The notes beneath the pieces are model-generated. The model was not told where the DNA came from, ran no database searches, and saw only the letters and a program-made list of their open reading frames with translations. From assembly GCA_021323655.1 (NCBI GenBank), contig JAJPKO010000037.1, positions 124,001-188,000 on the forward strand: DNA of 64,000 nucleotides, read 5' to 3'. Position 1 is the first letter of the stretch, and the number at the start of each line of letters is the position of its first letter. Shown here in pieces: positions 16,876 through 25,769 of this stretch. This DNA is from Acidobacteriaceae bacterium (GTDB lineage: Bacteria > Acidobacteriota > Terriglobia > Terriglobales > Acidobacteriaceae). The translations under genes were made by a program, and so were the position numbers.

Positions 16876-17430
16876 ATGGCATCCATTCGCAGAGAAATTG
16901 TTCCGCTGGCCCGGCCGGAAGATATATGGGATGCGCTGTGGGATGTGGGAGCACCGCATATCCGGCTCGTACCTGGGTTTGTGACCCATACGGAGATGGA
17001 CGGCAGTTCGCGTATCGTGACTTTCTTTAACGGGATGACGGTACGCGAACGCATTGTTGCTGTAGATGAACAGCAGCGGCGCGTCGTCTGGTCTGCTGTA
17101 GGCGGTACGCTCACCCATCACAACGGGTCGGCGCAGGTTTTTCCGGAAGGCAGCGGCTCGCGCATAGTCTGGATCGCCGATCTGCTGCCTGATGAAATGG
17201 CCGATCGAATCGCCATGCTCATGGATGAAGGAATGAAGGCGATGAAGGCTGCGCTTGATCGCACTCGCTTAAGCCTAACCTATCTTGCCGCGGACACTGA
17301 GGCTGTTATGTACTCTTCGTACGGGCCTTTGAAGTCGTCAATGACGCGGCCATCAAAGTGCCAGATACGGGTGCCGACTTCTTCGATCAGGTCCTGGTCG
17401 TGGGTCACCAGCAGAACGGTTCCTTCATAA
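16876..17430 (+). CDS. SRPBCC-family protein with antisense-overlap tail
   Basis: 184 residues as an open frame. Residues 1 to ~133 read as a START/Bet v 1-like (SRPBCC) domain: IRREIVPLARPEDIWDALWD, SRIVTFFNGMTVRERIVAVD and the closing helix DEGMKAMKAALDRTR. Such proteins bind hydrophobic ligands. The last ~50 residues lie wholly inside the convergent ABC-F gene and are simply its antisense reading, low in similarity to any fold. A TAA at 17270 in the neighbouring frame sits exactly where the domain ends, so an indel may have removed the original stop. It follows DUF6526 by 11 bp. Confidence 0.72.
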   Translation: MASIRREIVPLARPEDIWDALWDVGAPHIRLVPGFVTHTEMDGSSRIVTFFNGMTVRERIVAVDEQQRRVVWSAVGGTLTHHNGSAQVFPEGSGSRIVWIADLLPDEMADRIAMLMDEGMKAMKAALDRTRLSLTYLAADTEAVMYSSYGPLKSSMTRPSKCQIRVPTSSIRSWSWVTSRTVPS

Positions 17431-18890
17431 CGTTGCAATGCGATGTTCAGAGCATTAATGGATTCGAGGTCAAGGTGGTTTGTCGGCTCGTCCAGAATCA
17501 GGATGTTCGGCTTTTGCAGCATCAGCTTGCAGAAGATGAGACGGGCTGCTTCGCCACCGGACAACGCTGCCGTTGGCTTCAGGCCCTCTTCGCCGCGGAA
17601 GAGCATCTGGCCAAGAATGCCGCGAATGTCTTCGGTTGTGGCTTTCGGATCGAACTGATGCAGCCACTCATTAACGGTCATACCGTGTTCGATCACTCCG
17701 GCGTGGTCCTGCGGGAAGTAGCCAATCTGCGCCTCGTGGCCCCACTTGATGGAGCCAGCATTCAAGGCGAAGTCCTTCTCTGCCAAATCAGGGACGCTGG
17801 AGAGCAGGGACTTCAGCATGGTCGTCTTCCCTTGCCCGTTGCGGCCAATGAGGCATATCTTTTCGCCGCGCATAACTGCGCCGCTGAAGCCGCTGAAGAC
17901 GAGGTGATCGCCGTAACTTTTGGTCAGGCCTTCAAACTCCAGAACATGCTTGCCGGATGGTCGCGCCTGATCAAAACGAATGTAAGGGCGCTGGATGTTG
18001 GACTTGGCCAATTCGGTAGTTTGCAGTCGTTCGACTTCCTTTTTTCGGCTGGTGACCTGGCTTGAACGCGTTCCGGCGGAGAAGCGCGCGATGAACTCAT
18101 TCAACTGCGCAATCTTCTTTTCGCGCTGGGCGTTTTCTGCTTCCAGGCGGGAGCGAATCTGGGTCTTAGCGACGACCATGTCGTCGTATCCGCCGGTGTA
18201 GGTGATGATGATCTGGTAGTCAATGTCAGCGGTGTGGGTGCAGACGCTGTTCAGAAAGTGGCGGTCGTGCGAAATGGTGATGAGGGTGCCTTCAAACTTG
18301 AGAAGGAACTCGACGAGCCAATGGATTGAGTCAAGGTCGAGGTGGTTTGTCGGCTCGTCCAGCAGAAGGGCCTGTGGGTTTCCAAAGAGGGCCTGCGCCA
18401 GCAGTACGCGGACTTTCTGGCCACCCTGGAGTTCGCCCATTTTGCGTTCATGCAGCTCATCGGGTATATCCAGGCCCTGAAGCAAAACTGCGGCATCGCT
18501 CTCGGCAGTGTATCCATCTTCTTCGCCAACGATACCTTCAAGCTCGCCGAGGCGCATTCCGTCTTCGTCGGTGAGTTCGGGTTTGGAGTAGATGGCGTCG
18601 CGCTCTTCGAGGGCGGCCCAGAGGGCCTTGTTCCCCATGATGACGGTGTCAATCACGCGGAAAGCGTCAAAGGCATATTGGTCCTGACGGAGGACACCGA
18701 TTTTTTGGGGGCGGACGACAGAGCCCTTTTGCGGATCCAGCTCGCCGGAGAGGATCTTCATGAAAGTGGACTTACCAGCACCGTTGGGGCCGGTGAGTCC
18801 GTAGCGCCGTCCGGGGGTAAAAGTGGTGGTTACCTCTTCAAACAGAACCTTGGACCCGTAGCGCATGGTTACGTTATTGACTGAGATCAT
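17280..18890 (-). CDS. ybiT: ABC-F family ATPase (YbiT-like)
   Basis: 536 residues with two ABC domains and no membrane spans. Domain 1: Walker A GPNGAGKST, signature LQGGQKVR (Gln in place of the usual Ser), Walker B ALLLDEPTNHLD. The linker (RSRLEAENAQREKKIAQLN, ~250-300) is the charged helical ABC-F connector. Domain 2: Walker A GRNGQGKTT, signature LSGGEAAR, Walker B ILILDEPTNHLD. ABC-F proteins act on the ribosome, easing stalled or antibiotic-blocked translation; YbiT-type members are housekeeping factors. The 3' end overlaps the SRPBCC frame by 151 bp. Confidence 0.92.
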   Translation of the reverse strand: MISVNNVTMRYGSKVLFEEVTTTFTPGRRYGLTGPNGAGKSTFMKILSGELDPQKGSVVRPQKIGVLRQDQYAFDAFRVIDTVIMGNKALWAALEERDAIYSKPELTDEDGMRLGELEGIVGEEDGYTAESDAAVLLQGLDIPDELHERKMGELQGGQKVRVLLAQALFGNPQALLLDEPTNHLDLDSIHWLVEFLLKFEGTLITISHDRHFLNSVCTHTADIDYQIIITYTGGYDDMVVAKTQIRSRLEAENAQREKKIAQLNEFIARFSAGTRSSQVTSRKKEVERLQTTELAKSNIQRPYIRFDQARPSGKHVLEFEGLTKSYGDHLVFSGFSGAVMRGEKICLIGRNGQGKTTMLKSLLSSVPDLAEKDFALNAGSIKWGHEAQIGYFPQDHAGVIEHGMTVNEWLHQFDPKATTEDIRGILGQMLFRGEEGLKPTAALSGGEAARLIFCKLMLQKPNILILDEPTNHLDLESINALNIALQRYEGTVLLVTHDQDLIEEVGTRIWHFDGRVIDDFKGPYEEYITASVSAAR

Positions 18891-19031
18891 TGTGTCTTCC
18901 CGCGAGATTCAGGCAGAGCAGATTCGCCGCCGTGGTAAGGAAATAAAACCCTGTTCTTTTATTTTACCCAATCCGGGAGGGGGTGTTCTTCCTTTCCACC
19001 GCACTCCCCGGGTTAGTACGGGAATCCTTCG

Positions 19032-19045
19032 TTTTCAGTGACTTA
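19032..19045. repeat. Short dispersed repeat TTTTCARTRACTTA, copy 1
   Basis: TTTTCAGTGACTTA followed by CGAAACG, in the 168-bp gap between the ABC-F gene and the quinoprotein. Two near-identical copies occur at 63445 and 63517. The gap also holds runs CGGGAGGGGGT and CCCCGGG. Confidence 0.4.
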
Positions 19046-19058
19046 CGAAACGTGAGAG

Positions 19059-21458
19059 TTAAGGCAGAGCAAACGCTATGTAGAAGCCGTCGTCCACGTG
19101 TTTGAACTTGCTGCCGCCTGCAGCGATGACGATGTATTGCTTGCCGTCCACCATATAGGTAGTTGGCGTGGCGGTTGCGGCGTAAGGCAGCTGGTATTGC
19201 CAGAGCAATTTTCCGGTATGGCTGTCGAAGGCGCGAATTTTGTTGTCGAAGACAGTGGCGCCGATGACGACCAGGCCGCCTGCGGTCACGATGGGGCCGC
19301 CGTAGTTTTCGGTTCCGGTGGTGGGCACGCCTTTTGCGGCCAGTTCCGGGTATTCGCCGAGTGGGACCTGCCACAGGTACTTGCCGGTGTTCAGATCAAT
19401 GGCGCTAAGAGTACCCCAGGGCGGCGTGATGGCAGGATAACCATCGGGGTCGAGAAAGCGGTGATAGCCGGTGAAGCGGTAGCGGTCCATCTCTGCGATA
19501 GCGGGGTCTGCCTGTTCGGGGGACGGGTCAGAAACACCGAGGAAGCGAGCGAGAGATTTCATATCGGCAGTGGAAATGCGCGCTGCGGTGAAGGCAGGCA
19601 TGCGGCCACGGCCGGTACGAACGATGTTGTTGAGCTGCTGCGTGGTGATGCGATTGCCTATTCCGATGAGCGAAGGAAAGGACGGGGCGATGCCCTCCTG
19701 GTGATCACCGTGACAGATGGCGCACTGCTTTGCATAGACGCTGGCTCCGTGAGGATCTGCCGGAGATTCATCGGAGCCGAGACTGCGGTGTTGCAGCTCC
19801 TTATCATTGGAATCGGCAGCGCCGGGGTCTTTGCCTGATTTGAGATAGTGCAGGAGCGCGGTGAGCTGCGCATCCTGAATATTGGGGAACGAGGGCATGC
19901 GGCCTTTTCCGGCATGGATGGTTTCGATGATCTTCTGGTCGGAGAGGCGCTTGTCAATGCCGATGAGAGAGGGGAATTCCGGAGGTGATCCGACGCGGTC
20001 ATCGCGATGGCAGAGAGAACACTGCGTGCGATAGGTGCGTAGGCCCAGGCCCGCGGTCTGGTCATTGACGGCAAGACCGCCAGTGTAAACCACATTGTTG
20101 GCGTTGATGTAGATGACTCCGGTGGACGGGTCTACGCCGGGGCCGCCCCATTCAGCTCCGCCATCAAAACCGGGGACGACGAGGGTTTCTTTGCCGACGG
20201 ACAGGGGAAAGAACTGGCTGGTGGCTTGAATGAAGGTCTTGAACTGCTTAACTGCGTATTCGTGCGCGGCTGGTGTGCGCTGCGTGAGGTCGTTGATAGT
20301 GAGGGACTGGCGCGTGAACGGAGCGGGCAATGCCGGGAATGGCTGGGTCTTTGAGGCGACTTCTCCGGGCACGGTGCTGGCGGGAACGGGGCGTTCTTGC
20401 ACGGGAAAGAGCGGGGCGCCTGTCTCACGATTGAGAACGAAAAGGAAACCCTGCTTGGTGGTCTGCGCGACAGCGTCTACCAGTTTGCCATTGTGCCTGA
20501 CGGTAAGAAGAACGGGCGGCGCGGGGAAATCGCGGTCCCAGATGTCGTGATGCACGCCTTGAAAGCTCCAGATAAGCTTGCCGGTGGCGGCGTTGAGGGC
20601 GAGAAGGCTGTCGGCGTAACGATCATCCCCGGCGCGGGCACCTCCGTAGAAGTCGGGCACGGCAGAGCCGGTGGGCACGTAGACGATGCCGCGTTTGTCA
20701 TCCACGGTCATGCCCGCCCAGTTGTTCGCGGCCCCGGCGATCTTCCATGCGTCCTTGGGCCATGTCTCATGGCCGGGCTCGCCGGGCCTGGGGATGGTGT
20801 GGAAGTCCCAGACGAGCTTGCCGGTGTGTACGTCAAAGGCGCGGATGTCTCCGGGAGGTGCGGGAGGGGTTTCAGGATTGCGGCCGCCTACGATGATGAG
20901 ATCTTTATAGATGACGCCGGGGCTGGTGAGGACGATGGACTGCTTGCGGTAGTCGCCACGGAGGCCTTTGCGGAGATCAATGCGGCCATTCTCGCCGAAG
21001 GCCGTGACCGGGTGGCCGGTAGCGGCATCGAGCTCGTAGAGGTAATTCATGATGCCGCAGAGCAGAAACTGCTGCTGGCCGTTGGTCCAATAGGCGATGC
21101 CGCGGGCGGGCTGGTCGGCGGTGATGCCGGCGTCGAATTTCCAGATGAGCTTGCCGTTGGTGGCGTCTACGGCGATGACCTTCTGCGAAGCGGTATAGGC
21201 ATACATAACACGGCCTACAACCAGCGGATTGGTCTGAATGCCTTCTCCGCCTTCATGCGTGTCGAACTGCCATGCCACTTTGAGACGCCGGACGTTGCGG
21301 CGATTGATCTGCGTAAGAGAAGAATAGTGGCCAGGGGACCATTGTCCTCCTGCAATGGCTGGCGTGTTGCTGGGATTTTGCGCAGCAAAGCCGGCGATGG
21401 GAACGAGGAAGCAGAGGGCAAAAGAGACGCAAACTTTTGTGAGGCTCTTATGGTTCAA
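19059..21458 (-). CDS. PQQ-type beta-propeller dehydrogenase with two inserted cytochrome c domains
   Basis: 799 residues from TTG 21458. The ORF-track start is doubtful because its first residues are encoded by a palindromic repeat, while TTG gives a clean signal peptide (KVCVSFALCFLVPIAGFA). Quinoprotein features: W-docking-like repeats (DATNGKLIWKFDAG, DVHTGKLVWDFHTI, NAATGKLIWSF) and the GDH-like active-site string HHDIWDRDFPAPPVLL. Unusually, two class I heme c sites, CSLCH (~482) and CAICH (~578), are inserted between propeller blades rather than at an end; the propeller resumes with AIDLNTGKYLWQV. It would oxidise a sugar or alcohol in the periplasm and pass electrons through both hemes. 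Substrate unknown. Confidence 0.85.
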   Translation of the reverse strand: MNHKSLTKVCVSFALCFLVPIAGFAAQNPSNTPAIAGGQWSPGHYSSLTQINRRNVRRLKVAWQFDTHEGGEGIQTNPLVVGRVMYAYTASQKVIAVDATNGKLIWKFDAGITADQPARGIAYWTNGQQQFLLCGIMNYLYELDAATGHPVTAFGENGRIDLRKGLRGDYRKQSIVLTSPGVIYKDLIIVGGRNPETPPAPPGDIRAFDVHTGKLVWDFHTIPRPGEPGHETWPKDAWKIAGAANNWAGMTVDDKRGIVYVPTGSAVPDFYGGARAGDDRYADSLLALNAATGKLIWSFQGVHHDIWDRDFPAPPVLLTVRHNGKLVDAVAQTTKQGFLFVLNRETGAPLFPVQERPVPASTVPGEVASKTQPFPALPAPFTRQSLTINDLTQRTPAAHEYAVKQFKTFIQATSQFFPLSVGKETLVVPGFDGGAEWGGPGVDPSTGVIYINANNVVYTGGLAVNDQTAGLGLRTYRTQCSLCHRDDRVGSPPEFPSLIGIDKRLSDQKIIETIHAGKGRMPSFPNIQDAQLTALLHYLKSGKDPGAADSNDKELQHRSLGSDESPADPHGASVYAKQCAICHGDHQEGIAPSFPSLIGIGNRITTQQLNNIVRTGRGRMPAFTAARISTADMKSLARFLGVSDPSPEQADPAIAEMDRYRFTGYHRFLDPDGYPAITPPWGTLSAIDLNTGKYLWQVPLGEYPELAAKGVPTTGTENYGGPIVTAGGLVVIGATVFDNKIRAFDSHTGKLLWQYQLPYAATATPTTYMVDGKQYIVIAAGGSKFKHVDDGFYIAFALP

Positions 21459-21515
21459 GATTGACCCGGGTTTATGGCTCTCTGGTGGACGGTCGCAAAC
21501 ATAAGGTGTTGCAAG

Positions 21516-21541
21516 CCCATGTCTCAAAATCGAGACGTGGG
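21516..21541. repeat. Palindromic intergenic repeat, copy 1
   Basis: CCCATGTCTC-AAAATC-GAGACGTGGG: 10-bp arms with one G-T style mismatch and a 6-nt loop. An almost identical perfect copy lies at 25682. It sits just upstream of the diheme quinoprotein gene. Confidence 0.65.
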
Positions 21542-21661
21542 GCAACAACCTCTTCTACTGCAGCGTAACGAATTTGCTGCGACGGCCACCTTGTGAATGA
21601 AACCCATAGTAAACGAAAACCAGATGAGATTGGCCATGGAATTGCCCCGCTTCAATGATTT

Positions 21662-22408
21662 TTATGTGACGCAGTGGGCGTTCGGGTCCCGGACATAGCC
21701 AAGATCGGGAGCGGGGGTAAAGGTGCCATTGCCATTGCCGAGCATGACGTCGAACGTGTCCCCGTCATCGTCGTCGTAGACCACGGCGAGGTCGGGAACG
21801 CCATCACCGTTGAAGTCGGCGGCGGAAAGATGCGGGGACTTCCCGCGCATTCTGAGGGAGAAGGACCAGGCGCGGCGAAATTCACCTTTGGCGTCGCCGA
21901 GGAGCACGGTCACAGCACTGGCGCGCCAGTCGGAGACGGCAATGTCCGGAGTACCGTCACGGTTGAAATCGGCAACAGCGATGGAGACAACGGAATCGAA
22001 TCGAGCAATGGGTTTGGGAGGGAGCAGTTTTCCGGTGCCATCGCCGGGAAAGAGAAAGATTGTGCCACTGCTGTCTCCGAGCATGACGTCAGGAGTGCCG
22101 TCGCGGTTGAAATCGGCAGCGATGATGGTGCTCGGAGCAGGGCCAGAGATGGCGATGGAGGTTTCCTGTGTGAAGGATCCGTCCGGGTGGCCAAGAAGGA
22201 TGATGAGATGCGCCTGGCCGGGGTCGTTCTGCTCTGGAAAGACTACCTTGGCGAGATCGGCAATGCCGTCGTGGTTGAAATCGGCAGTGATGATCAGGGT
22301 GGGGTCGTCGTCAGCGTCGTCTTTTGATTGCGCATGCAACGGCGCGATGATCGCGGCGAGCGCAATGAGAGTGGCGAGGCAGCGCATTTTGCAGGCGGCA
22401 GAAAGCAT
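21662..22408 (-). CDS. Exported FG-GAP/VCBS repeat protein
   Basis: 248 residues. A signal peptide (KMRCLATLIALAAIIAPLHA) precedes four repeats carrying the calcium-loop pattern D-x-N-x-D-G-x-x-D: ADFNHDGIADL, ADFNRDGTPDV, ADFNRDGTPDI and ADFNGDGVPDL, spaced by ~45-60 residues. This is a partial beta-propeller of integrin-alpha type, usually used for calcium-dependent binding at the cell surface. At four to five blades it is shorter than a closed seven-blade propeller. Divergent from the ThuA gene; ligand unknown. Confidence 0.85.
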   Translation of the reverse strand: MLSAACKMRCLATLIALAAIIAPLHAQSKDDADDDPTLIITADFNHDGIADLAKVVFPEQNDPGQAHLIILLGHPDGSFTQETSIAISGPAPSTIIAADFNRDGTPDVMLGDSSGTIFLFPGDGTGKLLPPKPIARFDSVVSIAVADFNRDGTPDIAVSDWRASAVTVLLGDAKGEFRRAWSFSLRMRGKSPHLSAADFNGDGVPDLAVVYDDDDGDTFDVMLGNGNGTFTPAPDLGYVRDPNAHCVT

Positions 22409-22620
22409 GATGCTTCTTAAGAAAGAGTAACTCCTACACTTGAATCGTGCTTGTGTTTTGCGCTTTGTAAAACAACCTCATCAATATGGAATATGGACGC
22501 ACGCATTTTTCGAGGCTTTGTGCTTTATACGAAGTTTTGAGTGTTGCCCCTTCCCAGGGGTATCACTAAAGCGTTATTCTTCATAACCAAAGAAACATTC
22601 TCGCCTCAGAAGGAGTTTTC

Positions 22621-23499
22621 TTGCGCAATTCCAGAAAATCCATCGGTCTGGTTGTGGCCTTTTTTGTCCTTGGAATGTGCGGGCTGACGAGCGCGGCCCA
22701 GCAATTAAGCGATGCCTCCGGTCAGCCGTCTGCTCCCCATGCGAAGCAGGTGCATGTGAAGCATGTGCTGGTGATTGGTGAGACAAAAGGCTTTGAGCAC
22801 GATTCTGTTTCCGCAGCGATGAATGCCATTTACGACATGGGCAAAGAAAGCGGGCTGTGGGACACGGAGATGCGCACGGATACAGAGCTGCTCACGAAAA
22901 AAGACCTGGGACGGAATGCGAAGAACCTGGATCATTTCGATGTTCTGGTTTTTGCCAGCACGACGGGCGAGCTGGACATGGACGCGGACCAGAAGCGGGA
23001 CATGATGTCGTTCATCAAAGAAGATGGAAAAGGGTTTGTGGGAATCCATGCGGCGCTGGATACGAATTACACCTGGCCCGAATATGGCGAAATGATTGGC
23101 GGCTGGTTTGACCAGCACCCCTGGATGACATTCAATGCGCCCATCATCAATGAGTCCCCTGACTTCCCTGCCGTGCGGCACTTTCCGAAAGAATTTGTGA
23201 AATACGATGAGATTTATCAGCCAAAGGACTGGTTGCGCGACAAGGTGAATGTGCTGCTCAGCCTGGATCCGTCGAAGCTGAATTATGAAAACAACCCGCG
23301 CATTCACCGCACGGACCACGATTTTGCAGTGGCGTGGTGCAAGATGTACGGCAAGGGACGCGTGTTCTACTCCACGCTGGGGCATACGGAAGAGGCGTGG
23401 CAAGACCCTGACATTCGCAAGATGTATTTTGAGGCGATCAAGTGGGCCATGGGATTGACGGAAGGAAGCACTACTCCGCATCCGCGCCCGGCGCGCTAG
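22621..23499 (+). CDS. Exported ThuA-domain protein
   Basis: 292 residues starting at TTG 22621, supported by AGAAGGAG six bases upstream. A signal peptide (IGLVVAFFVLGMCGLTSAAQ) is followed by the ThuA class I amidotransferase-like fold: HVLVIGETKGFEHDSV, FDVLVFASTTGELDMD, GKGFVGIHAALDTNY, GGWFDQHPW and the late GKGRVFYSTLGHTEEAW. ThuA is linked to trehalose and 3-keto-sugar handling, and ThuA-like domains are common in sugar-degrading Acidobacteriota and Planctomycetes. First gene of a three-gene operon with the next two genes (gaps 23 and 15 bp). Catalysis is not established for this family member. Confidence 0.87.
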   Translation: MRNSRKSIGLVVAFFVLGMCGLTSAAQQLSDASGQPSAPHAKQVHVKHVLVIGETKGFEHDSVSAAMNAIYDMGKESGLWDTEMRTDTELLTKKDLGRNAKNLDHFDVLVFASTTGELDMDADQKRDMMSFIKEDGKGFVGIHAALDTNYTWPEYGEMIGGWFDQHPWMTFNAPIINESPDFPAVRHFPKEFVKYDEIYQPKDWLRDKVNVLLSLDPSKLNYENNPRIHRTDHDFAVAWCKMYGKGRVFYSTLGHTEEAWQDPDIRKMYFEAIKWAMGLTEGSTTPHPRPAR

Positions 23500-23522
23500 T
23501 CTGAAAACCCTGAGGGCATTCG

Positions 23523-24683
23523 ATGAAAAGGATTGGAATGGGGCTGATTGGCCCTGGATTTGTTGCTGCGCACCATCTGGATGCAGTTCGACGGTTGGGT
23601 GATGTAGACATTGTTGCAATTGCCGGGTCTTCACAGGAATCGGCGGAGAAGAAGGCGCGGGCATACAAGGTAGATCGTGCGTATGGGGACTACAAGGCGC
23701 TGATTGCTGATCCTGATATCCAAGTAATTCATAACACGACGCCGAACTATCTTCATCTTCCAGTGACGCTTGCTGCGCTGGAGGCGGGCAAGCATGTGAT
23801 TTCAGACAAGCCGCTGGCGCTGAATGCGCAGGAAGGCCGGAAGCTGCGCGATGCAGCGCTAGCGGCCAAAGTGGCGCATGTGGTGACGTTCAATTATCGC
23901 GGAAATCCGCTGGTGCAGCAGGCGCGCGGGATGATTGCGCGGGGTGAAATCGGCGCTCTGAGTTTTATCCACGGCTTTTATTTCCAGGACTGGATGACGA
24001 CCCCAAATGTTTATTCGTGGCGGTCGGACCCGGCGAAGGGAGGTGTGACATCGGCGCTTGGAGATATTGGTTCGCACTGGTGCGATGTGGCGGAGCATAT
24101 CTCTGGCATGAAAATTGTGTCGGTGCTGGCGGATCTTGCGACGGTGGTGCCGGTGCGATATTCGGCGGGAGCTTCGGCGGAGGCGTTCTCTTCAACTGTG
24201 GCAGGTGAAAGACGGCCGGTTGAGGTGCAGGCGGAAGACCTGGCGAGCGTTCTGCTGCGTTTTGAAAACGGAGCGCGAGGCTGCTTCTCTGTGGGACAGG
24301 TGCTGCCGGGACACAAAAATGATTTGCAAATTGAGTTGAACGGACGGACCTCTTCCCTGAAGTGGAGACAGGAAGAGCAGAACGAACTTTGGATCGGGCA
24401 CTATAACAAGCCCAACTGCATGATGGCGAAAGACCCGTCTCTGATTGCGAGCGATGCTCTTCCCTATGTTCATCTGCCGGGCGGGCATCAGGAATCCTGG
24501 GCCGATGCATTTCGCAATGTGATTCAGGATGCATACACATGGATCCGCGAAGGCGGACATCCCGAAGCAAAGCCAGCACCGCTGCCTACGTTTGAAGACG
24601 GCTACCGCTCAACGTGCCTGATTGATGCCATGCTGAAAAGCCATGCGGCAGGCGGAGTGTGGACCAGCGTGGAACAGAACTAA
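23523..24683 (+). CDS. Gfo/Idh/MocA-family NAD(P)-dependent sugar oxidoreductase
   Basis: 386 residues. The N-terminal Rossmann fold starts at GMGLIGPGFVAAHHLDAV, with NTTPNYLHLP and SDKPLALNAQEG, the variant of the family EKP motif whose Lys aids catalysis. The C-terminal alpha/beta domain contains HSHW-type elements: ALGDIGSHWCDVAEHISG carries the expected Asp/His pair. No signal peptide, so cytoplasmic. It oxidises or reduces a cyclic sugar or derivative with NAD(P); in company with ThuA and the TIM-barrel isomerase a 3-keto-sugar intermediate is plausible. Substrate is inferred from neighbours only. Confidence 0.9.
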   Translation: MKRIGMGLIGPGFVAAHHLDAVRRLGDVDIVAIAGSSQESAEKKARAYKVDRAYGDYKALIADPDIQVIHNTTPNYLHLPVTLAALEAGKHVISDKPLALNAQEGRKLRDAALAAKVAHVVTFNYRGNPLVQQARGMIARGEIGALSFIHGFYFQDWMTTPNVYSWRSDPAKGGVTSALGDIGSHWCDVAEHISGMKIVSVLADLATVVPVRYSAGASAEAFSSTVAGERRPVEVQAEDLASVLLRFENGARGCFSVGQVLPGHKNDLQIELNGRTSSLKWRQEEQNELWIGHYNKPNCMMAKDPSLIASDALPYVHLPGGHQESWADAFRNVIQDAYTWIREGGHPEAKPAPLPTFEDGYRSTCLIDAMLKSHAAGGVWTSVEQN

Positions 24684-24698
24684 GAGGAGCAACCCTGG

Positions 24699-25658
24699 AT
24701 GAAACTTGGAGTATTTACAGCACTGCTTTCGCAGATGCCACTGGAAGATGCACTGAACAAGCTGAAGTCTTATGGCATCAGCAGGGTGGAACTTGGAACC
24801 GGCAATTATCCCGGAGATGCGCACTGCAAGCTTTCCATGCTGGACGATACGAATGCGCTCAAGGACTTTAAGAAGAAGCTGGATGATCATGGATTTTCAA
24901 TCAGCGCGCTGAGCTGCCATGGAAACCCGCTGCATCCGAACCCGGCGCTGGCGAAACAGGCGCAGGAGACAAACCGCAAGAGCATCCTGCTGGCGGAGAA
25001 GCTGGGTGTTCCGGTGGTGGTGGATTTTTCGGGCTGCCCTGGCGATTCTGCTGAAGCAAGATCACCGAACTGGATCACGTGCCCGTGGCCACCGGATTAT
25101 CTGGATACGTTGAAGTGGCAGTGGGAGGAGGTTGTTACTCCGTACTGGATGGAACGCGGGAAGTTTGCTGCTGACCACGGGGTGAAGATTGCGATTGAGA
25201 TGCATCCGGGGTTTGTCGTTTACAGCCCTGAGACGTTGTTCCGTTTGCGGGAAATTGCCGGGCCAGCGGTGGGCTGCAACTATGACCCGAGTCATATGTT
25301 CTGGCAGCAGATTGACCCGATTGCCGCGATACGCGTGTTGGGAGATGCGATTTTTCATGTCCATGCGAAAGACACGCAGCTGTACCCTTCGAACCTTGCG
25401 CGGACTGGAGTGCTGGATACGAAGCCTTATACGGATGAGCGCAATCGCGGATGGATCTTCAGGACCTGCGGATATGGTCATGGTGCGGAATGGTGGAAAG
25501 AGTTTGTCTCGACGCTGCGTCTCTATGGATATGACGGAGTGCTTTCTATCGAGCACGAAGATAGCCTGCTTTCCGCCGAAGAAGGGCTTTCAAGAGCGGC
25601 ACAGTTTTTAAGCGATATTATTTTGAAAGAGAAGCCTGGAGCGGCGTGGTGGGTTTAG
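24699..25658 (+). CDS. Sugar phosphate isomerase/epimerase (xylose isomerase-like TIM barrel)
   Basis: 319 residues. AP-endonuclease-2/xylose isomerase-type barrel: MKLGVFTALLSQMP, ISALSCHGNPLHPN, KIAIEMHPGFVVYS (metal-ligand Glu), GCNYDPSHMFWQQ (Asp and His), IFHVHAKDTQLY (His) and VLSIEHED (final Glu). These are the usual divalent-metal ligands of the superfamily. GGAGCAACC stands in front of the ATG. Third gene of the ThuA operon; together the three look like a small pathway on an oxidised sugar. Specific reaction unknown. Confidence 0.9.
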   Translation: MKLGVFTALLSQMPLEDALNKLKSYGISRVELGTGNYPGDAHCKLSMLDDTNALKDFKKKLDDHGFSISALSCHGNPLHPNPALAKQAQETNRKSILLAEKLGVPVVVDFSGCPGDSAEARSPNWITCPWPPDYLDTLKWQWEEVVTPYWMERGKFAADHGVKIAIEMHPGFVVYSPETLFRLREIAGPAVGCNYDPSHMFWQQIDPIAAIRVLGDAIFHVHAKDTQLYPSNLARTGVLDTKPYTDERNRGWIFRTCGYGHGAEWWKEFVSTLRLYGYDGVLSIEHEDSLLSAEEGLSRAAQFLSDIILKEKPGAAWWV

Positions 25659-25681
25659 TAGTTATCGGAGAGGTGCTGCTG

Positions 25682-25707
25682 CCCACGTCTCAAAATCGAG
25701 ACGTGGG
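25682..25707. repeat. Palindromic intergenic repeat, copy 2
   Basis: CCCACGTCTC-AAAATC-GAGACGTGGG with perfect 10-bp arms; same core and loop as the copy at 21516. No T-run follows, so it is not a classical terminator. It separates the ThuA operon from the multicopper oxidase operon. Confidence 0.7.
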
Positions 25708-25769
25708 GGTACCTGCTACTTACAGAACCCCACTTATGAAAGTTCTTCCTGTAATCTGAGATACGAATT

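Noticed and set aside
20397-21464. 355-residue plus-strand ORF opposite the diheme quinoprotein
   Set aside because: It is Gly/Asp-rich antisense of a clearly conserved gene, without motifs or a good ribosome site.
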